A stretch of 6,073 nt of DNA from Candidatus Niyogiibacteriota bacterium. Its GTDB lineage: Bacteria; Patescibacteriota; Minisyncoccia; HO2-45-28. The DNA is taken from assembly GCA_016177385.1 (NCBI GenBank), contig JACOVJ010000041.1:1-6073 (forward strand), given 5' to 3'. Below, one piece after another: positions 1-4,936 of the stretch. Under the pieces are notes generated by a model. The model had not been told where the DNA came from. It was given only the letters and a program-made list of their open reading frames with translations, and searched no databases. A program made the translations under genes and the position numbers. Each line of letters begins with the position of its first letter. Within the stretch, counting starts at the first letter, position 1.

Positions 1-43
1 CGACCGCATCGCGGCGGCCGATGTATCCCACGATCCCACACAT
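1..43 (-). CDS. glmS: GlmS, glutamine--fructose-6-phosphate aminotransferase (N-terminal fragment, cut by window edge)
   Basis: Only the first 14 codons are inside the window, reading leftward from the ATG at 43-41: MCGIVGYIGRRDAV. This is the characteristic start of GlmS. Cys2 is the N-terminal nucleophile of the class II glutamine amidotransferase domain, exposed when Met1 is removed, and the run CGIVGYIG followed by an arginine and AV matches GlmS better than PurF or AsnB. By family knowledge GlmS makes glucosamine-6-phosphate from fructose-6-phosphate and glutamine, the first step toward UDP-GlcNAc and peptidoglycan. The start is fixed by the required Cys2. No Shine-Dalgarno sequence is visible upstream (the mRNA there reads CCTCTTCTATAT), and the ATG lies only about 20 bases after the pgsA terminator. 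The call rests on a short but highly diagnostic peptide; the rest of the gene is outside the window. Confidence 0.82.
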   Translation of the reverse strand, partial: MCGIVGYIGRRDAV

Positions 44-61
44 ATATAGAAGAGGATAAAC

Positions 62-91
62 AAAAAACCCAAAACTTTCTAGTTTTGGGTT
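62..91 (-). terminator. Intrinsic terminator after pgsA, overlapping its stop codon
   Basis: An 11-bp perfect stem (66-76 paired with 81-91) closes a 4-base loop at 77-80. On the minus strand it is followed by a run of six T (67-62), then G and more T. The stem is A/T-rich with a CCC/GGG core. The pgsA stop codon TAG (81-79) is at the apex of the hairpin, so the last pgsA codons form the 5' arm of the terminator. It lies between pgsA and glmS. Confidence 0.8.
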
Positions 92-714
92 GGGATGCGA
101 CGGAGCCCCTGCCGCAACAAGGAGAGAAGAGCGAAGAGCGCTGCAAATACAAGAGCGATCTGGGCAGCGGCAATGCCGAGCCGGAGAGAAGTAATAAGCA
201 CATCGAAATCGCGCTCCGCAAGCTCAAGTCCGAACTCATACAAAAACGCGAAACCGCTCATCACGCCCATGAAACAGAGAACCGACAGATAGCAACAGAA
301 GGTTTTTACCTTGCCGAATCCGTTCGCGCGCAAATGTGTTTCCGGAGCGCTCCGTTGAACGAATCGCCGAAGCGTGGAATACGCATCGAGGAGCGCGAGA
401 ACGCCGAGCGGCGCGAGCATCCACTGGTTCAGGAACGCCGTATCGAACGTGAAAATGTACAAAAACGGCCACACAAGCGCCTTGTCCGCGAGCGGGTCGA
501 GGATCGCGCCCAAACGGCTCTGCGCTTCCCACCACCGGGCAAGCAGACCGTCCAGCCAATCGGTTCCCGCAAGCACCAAAAACCACACGGTCATTGAGGC
601 AAAAAAGAGTGTCGGGTGAGTGTCTGTCGAGGTCGAGAAAAGATAGGCAAGCGCCGGACCGCCGATGAGACGGATCAAGGTTGTCCCGTTGGGAATGCCC
701 CGCGATAGAGTCAT
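79..714 (-). CDS. pgsA: CDP-alcohol phosphatidyltransferase, PgsA-like (probable phosphatidylglycerophosphate synthase)
   Basis: A 211-residue integral membrane enzyme that, by family, transfers a phosphatidyl group from CDP-diacylglycerol to an alcohol, most likely glycerol-3-phosphate, to make anionic phospholipid at the cytoplasmic membrane. The full CDP-alcohol phosphotransferase signature D-xx-DG-xx-AR-x8-G-xxx-D-xxx-D is present: Asp52, Asp55-Gly56, Ala59-Arg60, Gly69, Asp73, Asp77. The N-terminus (IPNGTTLIRLIGGP) and the later GKVKT (134-138) also match PgsA. About six hydrophobic stretches are visible, near 12-28, 36-51, 79-91, 98-110, 138-157 and 176-200. Length is slightly above the usual 180-200. 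The ATG at 714-712 is preceded at good spacing by AGGAGG. The gene follows leuS by 65 bases on the same strand, so co-transcription is possible. The acceptor alcohol cannot be read from sequence, so another family member (for example a cardiolipin or inositol-phosphate type) is not excluded. Confidence 0.85.
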   Translation of the reverse strand: MTLSRGIPNGTTLIRLIGGPALAYLFSTSTDTHPTLFFASMTVWFLVLAGTDWLDGLLARWWEAQSRLGAILDPLADKALVWPFLYIFTFDTAFLNQWMLAPLGVLALLDAYSTLRRFVQRSAPETHLRANGFGKVKTFCCYLSVLCFMGVMSGFAFLYEFGLELAERDFDVLITSLRLGIAAAQIALVFAALFALLSLLRQGLRRIPTQN

Positions 715-722
715 CGCGCGCC

Positions 723-728
723 CCTCCT
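723..728 (-). promoter_or_regulatory. Shine-Dalgarno site of pgsA
   Basis: The minus strand reads AGGAGG here, eight bases before the ATG at 714. It is the strongest ribosome binding site in the window and fixes the pgsA start. The 65-base leuS-pgsA gap (715-779) contains nothing else I can support: no clear hairpin with a T-tract and no convincing promoter. Confidence 0.75.
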
Positions 729-779
729 GTCAAGAATTCACTCCGCCTTATTCTTATCACGCGCGCCCGTTCCCTGCAA

Positions 780-3158
780 TCACAGGACGATATTCACGAG
801 GTGGTCCGGAATAATAATGATATTTTTGGGCATGGCGCCTTTCATGATTTCTTTGATCCTCGGGAGCAGAAGCACGCGGTCTTTCAATTCACGGTCTGAT
901 GCGCCCGTGTCCGTTTCGAATTTATCGCGCACTTTGCCGTTCACCTGAACCACGATGACCGCCGTTGCGGAACGCGTTTTTGCCTCATCATATTCGGGCC
1001 ACGATGCGCGATGGATGCTATCGTTTTCGCCGAGTTTTCGCCATAACTCTTCTGCCGTATGCGGCGCGAACGGGGCAAGGAGTTTTAAAAATATTTTTCG
1101 TTCCCCTTCTCCGCATCCGCTTTCGAGCGCAGAAAGCAAAATCATCAATTGCGAGATCGCCGTATTGTAATGCAGTCCATCGATGTCCTCACTGATTTTT
1201 TTGACCGATCGATGAAGAATCACTTCACCGTCATCCGCCATTCCTTTTTGCGCCCCCCCGAAAACCCTGCGAACGCGCTCCAAAAATCGCACGACTCCCG
1301 CGATGCCCTCGTCGCGGAAATCGCCGCCCTGCTCGAACGGCCCTAAAAACATGAGATACATCCGGAACACATCGGCGCCGTATTTTTTGATGTAATCGTC
1401 GGGGTTCACGACATTCCCCCTCGACTTCGACATTTTTGCGCCATTTTTGATCAAAAGCCCGTGCGCTCGGAATTTCCGGAACGGTTCGTCGAAATCAACG
1501 AGCCCCCAATCGTGAAAAACTTTCGTGAGAAACCGCGTATACAGGAGATGCAAAACCGCATGTTCCGCGCCGCCGATGTACATATCCACGGGCAGCCATG
1601 TTTTTGCGCGTGCTTGGCTGAACGGCTCTTTTTTGTTTTCGACATCGGGATACCGGAAAAAATACCACGCTGAATCCAGAAACGTATCCGATACATCGGT
1701 TTCCCGCCGCGCCGCGCCTCTGCACTTCGGACATTTCGTTTTTACGAATGACTCAACGGTCGCGAGCGGCGATCTGTCCGTTCCCGTGGGATGGAAATCT
1801 TTCACATCGGGCAAGAGCACCGGCAGATCCTCTTCCGGTACCGGCTGCCAATCGCATTTTTCGCAGTGAATCATCGGGATCGGCGGCCCCCAGTAGCGCT
1901 GGCGGCTGATGAGCCAATCGCGCAGGTGATAGTTGACCTTGATCGCCGCGCCGAGCTTTCCCGCGATCGCGCGCCTTGCTTCCGCGGACGGCATTCTGTC
2001 GAATTCGCCCGAACCCACCAGATGCCCTTCGCCCTCGTAGGCCGCGTCCAGCATCGGACAGGTTTTTTCCGGATAGTTCGGACAAATGACGATTTTTATC
2101 GGCAGGTTGTATTTTTTCGCGAACCAAAAATCGCGCTGGTCGTGCGCCGGTACCGCCATAATGGCGCCGGTACCGTATCCCGCGAGCACGTAATCCGCGA
2201 CCCAGACCGGAATTTTTTCTTGATTTACCGGATTGACCGCATAAATGCCAGTGAAAATGCCGGTTTTCTCCTTGCCCGCCGTAGCTTCAGCGAAGGAGGG
2301 TTCCTCGTCCGATCGCGGGACTTCCCGCGCTTTCAAGCACCTCCCAACGAATGCGCCGACATCGGCTGGCGCTTGCCATCCGCTATCAAGCCACGATTTC
2401 GCAAGCTCCGGCGATATCGCAATATAGGTCGCGCCAAACAACGTATCGGGCCGCGTGGTAAATACGGTAATGCTCGGCTGAGACGCGCCCTCGAGCGAAA
2501 AAACGATCTCGGCGCCCTCGGAGCGGCCTATCCAATTTTTTTGCGCGATCTTTACATTCTCCGACCAATCGATTTTTTCAAGATCATTCAGCAGACGCTC
2601 CGCATACTCCGTTATCCTGAAAAACCACTGCTCGAGCTCTTTTTTGATGACCTTGCTGGCGCATCGTTCGCACTCGCCCGCCAACACCTGCTCGTCCGCA
2701 AGCACCGTCAGACATTTCGGACACCAATTGACCTTGGCCTTCTTGCGGTATGCAAGTCCTTTTTTGAACATTTGGACAAAGATCCATTGCGTCCATTTGT
2801 AATAGTCGGGGTCGTAGGTTTCCAAGCGTTCATCCCACGCGAACCCATTGCCGATCAGATTGAGCTGATTATAAAAATTTTTCGCGGTCGTTTCGGCCAC
2901 TTTTTTCGGATGCTTGCCGATCTTGAGCGCGTAATTTTCCGAGTGAATACCGAACCCATCGAGTCCGATGGGTTCGAACACGTCATACCCCTCCATCCGC
3001 TTCTTGCGGCCATAAATATCGGCGCCTACGAATGCATACATATTGCCCACATGCAGACCTTCGGCGGACGGGTACGGGAACATCATGAGGTTATAAAATT
3101 TCCCTTTGCCGCGCGGGGAATCCAGATCTGGCTCGTAAATTTTCGGATGTTTTTCCAT
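780..3158 (-). CDS. leuS: Leucyl-tRNA synthetase (LeuRS), short N-terminus, with repeat insert in the editing domain
   Basis: Class I synthetase of 792 residues that attaches leucine to tRNA-Leu in the cytoplasm. Visible in order: FPYPSAEGLHVGN with the HIGH-type motif at 36-39 (His-Val-Gly-Asn); PIGLDGFG (63-70); a zinc knuckle with Cys146/149 and Cys163/166; the CP1 editing domain with TTRPDT (234-239) and GTGAIMAVPAHDQRD (329-343) including the editing aspartate; RDWLISRQRYWG (413-424); a second cysteine set 432/435 and 476/479; LPVDMYIGGAEHA (522-534); KMSKS (575-579); and the C-terminal VVQVNGKVR and LVNIVL. Length is somewhat under the usual 810-870. Two oddities: the protein starts at EKHPKIY, lacking the usual N-terminal helix with the KW motif, and residues 287-295 (PSFAEATAG) come from a palindromic repeat. 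No in-frame ATG, GTG or TTG exists between this ATG and the upstream stop. A weak AAGAG (3171-3167) is the only ribosome site. Confidence 0.97.
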   Translation of the reverse strand: MEKHPKIYEPDLDSPRGKGKFYNLMMFPYPSAEGLHVGNMYAFVGADIYGRKKRMEGYDVFEPIGLDGFGIHSENYALKIGKHPKKVAETTAKNFYNQLNLIGNGFAWDERLETYDPDYYKWTQWIFVQMFKKGLAYRKKAKVNWCPKCLTVLADEQVLAGECERCASKVIKKELEQWFFRITEYAERLLNDLEKIDWSENVKIAQKNWIGRSEGAEIVFSLEGASQPSITVFTTRPDTLFGATYIAISPELAKSWLDSGWQAPADVGAFVGRCLKAREVPRSDEEPSFAEATAGKEKTGIFTGIYAVNPVNQEKIPVWVADYVLAGYGTGAIMAVPAHDQRDFWFAKKYNLPIKIVICPNYPEKTCPMLDAAYEGEGHLVGSGEFDRMPSAEARRAIAGKLGAAIKVNYHLRDWLISRQRYWGPPIPMIHCEKCDWQPVPEEDLPVLLPDVKDFHPTGTDRSPLATVESFVKTKCPKCRGAARRETDVSDTFLDSAWYFFRYPDVENKKEPFSQARAKTWLPVDMYIGGAEHAVLHLLYTRFLTKVFHDWGLVDFDEPFRKFRAHGLLIKNGAKMSKSRGNVVNPDDYIKKYGADVFRMYLMFLGPFEQGGDFRDEGIAGVVRFLERVRRVFGGAQKGMADDGEVILHRSVKKISEDIDGLHYNTAISQLMILLSALESGCGEGERKIFLKLLAPFAPHTAEELWRKLGENDSIHRASWPEYDEAKTRSATAVIVVQVNGKVRDKFETDTGASDRELKDRVLLLPRIKEIMKGAMPKNIIIIPDHLVNIVL
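2275..2300 (+). repeat. Palindromic repeat unit inside leuS (copy 1)
   Basis: A 26-bp element within the leuS editing domain. Plus strand runs CCCGCC, then GT, AGCTT, C, AGCGA, then AGGAGGG. Read from the leuS strand it encodes PSFAEATAG (residues 287-295), in frame and without a stop, in a loop just before the conserved KTGIFTG. It aligns to the copy in tatD (5454-5480, opposite strand) at 19 of 27 columns with one gap, and the blocks CCGCC, AGCTT and AGCGA are identical. LeuRS proteins I know have no such peptide here, so I infer an inserted repeat. Confidence 0.6.
2951..2976. repeat. Perfect 11-bp inverted repeat within leuS coding sequence
   Basis: Arms CGAACCCATCG (2951-2961) and CGATGGGTTCG (2966-2976) are perfectly complementary around the 4-base loop AGTC. 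The region encodes the conserved LeuRS motif EPIGLDGF (62-69). In mRNA it could form a stable hairpin early in the gene. There is no T-tract on either side, so it is not a terminator. It may be a chance product of the motif's codons. Confidence 0.6.
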
Positions 3159-3173
3159 ACACGTAACTCTTAA

Positions 3174-3202
3174 AAAATAGCGATTTTCGGACGCATTGAC
3201 AA
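3174..3202 (-). promoter_or_regulatory. leuS: Candidate leuS promoter
   Basis: On the minus strand TTGTCA (3202-3197) is followed, after 17 bases, by TATTTT (3179-3174). These match the sigma-70 consensus at 5 of 6 and 4 of 6 positions. Transcription would start near 3167, leaving a leader of only about nine bases before the leuS ATG and placing the weak AAGAG at the very 5' end. Its -35 box lies on top of that of the divergent aldehyde dehydrogenase promoter. Prediction only. Confidence 0.35.
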
Positions 3203-3225
3203 GGCGTTCTACACACTTCTAAAAT
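3196..3225 (+). promoter_or_regulatory. Candidate promoter of the aldehyde dehydrogenase gene
   Basis: TTGACA (3196-3201, perfect -35 consensus) and TAAAAT (3220-3225, 5 of 6 to TATAAT) are separated by 18 bases. The expected transcript start is near 3232, about 28 bases before the ATG at 3260. This places the upstream in-frame ATG at 3224 within the -10 element, which argues against its use as the start. No operator-like inverted repeat is obvious nearby. Confidence 0.5.
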
Positions 3226-3248
3226 GACTCAGTATTCTTTAAAACCAG

Positions 3249-3254
3249 AAGGAG
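3249..3254 (+). promoter_or_regulatory. Shine-Dalgarno site deciding the aldehyde dehydrogenase start
   Basis: AAGGAG lies five bases before the ATG at 3260 and eleven before a second in-frame ATG at 3266. It supports initiation at 3260 rather than at the more upstream ATG at 3224, which has no such site. Confidence 0.65.
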
Positions 3255-3259
3255 AACGC

Positions 3260-4903
3260 ATGGACATGCAATTCGAAGGGATCTGCCGCGACGCAAAAGG
3301 CCGCCCGTTCGCCTGTTCTTATATTGACGGACATTTTGTGAGCACGCCCAAAGATAGCGGGCATTTTCCGGTTTTTAACCCGGCGAACGGCAACGTTATC
3401 GGCACCGCATACGGCGAGCTTCCTGTGAGCGTGCGCGATATCGAAGAATCGGCGCGCCTCGCGCAAAAAACGTGGTTCCACGATGTCGGCGAAAAAGAAA
3501 AGGAGCGCGTTTTCGAAGTGGTCCGAGCCGATCACGAGAAGCGCCGCGGACCGCTCGCCCACACCATGATCGGCGAGGGCGGCAAATTGCCGAAATGGGC
3601 GGACGCCGAGATCACCGAAGGCGATCATACCATCACGCATTACCACGGCGAGCACTCGCGATACGAAACTCACGCCGGATTGCGCCGCGCCCAAACGCCG
3701 GGCCGGATCACGGGCTCTATCCGAAAACCATGGGGCATCGTCCTCGGCATCACGCCGTGGAACTTCCCGGATGCGGTTCCCGCATGGAAGATCTACGGCT
3801 CTCTTGCGGGCGGCAATGCCATTGTCGTGAAAGATGCGGAACAAACGCCTTTCACGCTTACCATCGTGGTCGAATCGATCCGCAACGCGATCCGCGAGGT
3901 CGTCCGCGATTCAGGGCGCCAGAAGAAACTGGCGGGACTCGTCCAGCTCATTCACGGCGACGGGAAAATCGGTGCGCGCCTTGTCCAAGATCTGGAGTAC
4001 GACAAGGTCGCTTTTACGGGAAGCGCCGAGACCGGCAAATGGATCGCAGGCGAATGCGGCAAACGGCTGAAACCCTGCCACATGGAACTTGGCGGACATG
4101 CCGCCATCGTGGTCCTTGACGATTACGATCTGCAACGCGCAGCTCATGAGATCGTGAATGCTTGTTTCGGCGATTCGGGCCAGCGATGTGTTACTGACCG
4201 CGTCGTGTTCGCGCAAGAAAGCGTTGCGGAAACATTGATCACGTGCGTCATGAACTTGGCGCGGGCGCGAACTCTCTGTATGGGTGACCCGCGAAATTTC
4301 AAGACGGAAATGGGGCCGCTCATTTCCAAGGAACAACTCATGCGGGTCCATGCCCAAGTGGTCGCAACGGAAAGCGCGATCAAGGATTTGAGCGGCCACG
4401 GGGCGCTCGCGATGGGCGGCGCCATTCATCCGCTGTCTAAGGAAACGGGTGGCTACTATTATCCGCCGACGGTCTTCGTGGATGTCCCCTACGGCGTCAC
4501 GGCCATGGATGAGGAGATCTTCGGGCCGGTGCTCGTGATCAACCGTCTTCCGGGCAAGACCCGCGCCGAAGCGCTCGAAAACGCGGTCCGTCTTGTCAAT
4601 CAGTCCCGATACGGCCTGTCCAACGCCCTTCTCACGAACGATCTTGCGCTTGCGATGCGCTCGCCATGGCTCTTCGAAAGCGGTATTTTCTACATCCGCC
4701 GCGGCACCACGGGCGCCGAAGTCAATACCGATTTTGGCGGCGTGAAAAAATCCGGGTGGGGCCGCGAAGGCCGAGGGCTCGACGCCTGGACGCAAACCAT
4801 GCAAGTCACGATCGATACCAATGAACACATGAGCATGGCGCAAGTGGGCGACGATGAAGCCGTTATGCGCATGTTCGAACATTCGCGTTCTCCGCTCGAC
4901 TAG
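3260..4903 (+). CDS. NAD(P)-dependent aldehyde dehydrogenase, ALDH7-like
   Basis: A 547-residue cytosolic member of the aldehyde dehydrogenase superfamily, which oxidises an aldehyde to the carboxylate. Family landmarks: GITPWNFP (163-170) with catalytic Asn168; Lys191 and Glu194 in KDAEQTP, where the glutamate suggests NAD+ preference; FTGSAETG (252-259); general base Glu276 in MELGGHAA; nucleophile Cys310 in GDSGQRC; EEIFGPV (418-424); and the C-terminal GGVKKSGWGREG (493-504). The ELGG-AAIVV and GQRC-T-R context resembles ALDH7-type enzymes (alpha-aminoadipic or piperideine-6-carboxylate type) more than betaine or succinate semialdehyde types, but the substrate cannot be deduced. Oddities are Asp192 instead of the usual proline, and length above the common 480-510. 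The start at 3260 is chosen from the ribosome site and promoter position; an in-frame ATG at 3224 would add 12 residues. It stands alone on its strand with its own promoter and terminator. Confidence 0.92.
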   Translation: MDMQFEGICRDAKGRPFACSYIDGHFVSTPKDSGHFPVFNPANGNVIGTAYGELPVSVRDIEESARLAQKTWFHDVGEKEKERVFEVVRADHEKRRGPLAHTMIGEGGKLPKWADAEITEGDHTITHYHGEHSRYETHAGLRRAQTPGRITGSIRKPWGIVLGITPWNFPDAVPAWKIYGSLAGGNAIVVKDAEQTPFTLTIVVESIRNAIREVVRDSGRQKKLAGLVQLIHGDGKIGARLVQDLEYDKVAFTGSAETGKWIAGECGKRLKPCHMELGGHAAIVVLDDYDLQRAAHEIVNACFGDSGQRCVTDRVVFAQESVAETLITCVMNLARARTLCMGDPRNFKTEMGPLISKEQLMRVHAQVVATESAIKDLSGHGALAMGGAIHPLSKETGGYYYPPTVFVDVPYGVTAMDEEIFGPVLVINRLPGKTRAEALENAVRLVNQSRYGLSNALLTNDLALAMRSPWLFESGIFYIRRGTTGAEVNTDFGGVKKSGWGREGRGLDAWTQTMQVTIDTNEHMSMAQVGDDEAVMRMFEHSRSPLD

Positions 4904-4909
4904 CAATAC

Positions 4910-4936
4910 GCCGACCCTTCGGGGTCGGCATTTTTT
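4910..4936 (+). terminator. Intrinsic terminator of the aldehyde dehydrogenase gene, UUCG tetraloop
   Basis: GCCGACCC (4910-4917) pairs perfectly over 8 bp with GGGTCGGC (4922-4929) around a TTCG loop, followed by A and six T (4931-4936). It begins six bases after the stop at 4903. On the opposite strand the hairpin is not followed by a T-tract, so it is mainly a plus-strand terminator, although it also lies just past the convergent tatD stop (4937-4935). It fills the whole 31-base gap between the two genes. Confidence 0.9.

Noticed and set aside
711..773. Direct repeat of CGCGCGCCC flanking the leuS-pgsA gap
   Set aside because: It is short, low in complexity and GC-rich, has no partner structure, and is expected by chance here.
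2148..2176. CGGTACCG occurring twice close together, a possible operator or repeat
   Set aside because: Both copies encode the conserved GTGA and VPA parts of the LeuRS editing motif with preferred codons; this is adequately explained by the protein.
2966..2984. GGGTTCGAACACG, resembling a tRNA T-arm
   Set aside because: No acceptor, D or anticodon arms surround it, and it lies inside the conserved leuS coding sequence.
1791..3173. Long plus-strand open frame antisense to leuS
   Set aside because: It mirrors leuS codons in a GC-rich gene, has no family motifs, and has an arginine-rich, unlikely composition.
3224..3259. Upstream ATG at 3224 as the start of the aldehyde dehydrogenase
   Set aside because: It overlaps the predicted -10 box, has no ribosome site, and would translate the AAGGAG that serves the ATG at 3260.
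3911..4906. Long minus-strand open frame antisense to the aldehyde dehydrogenase
   Set aside because: It lies wholly opposite a gene with clear catalytic motifs, and its translation shows no recognisable domain; it is a codon-bias shadow.
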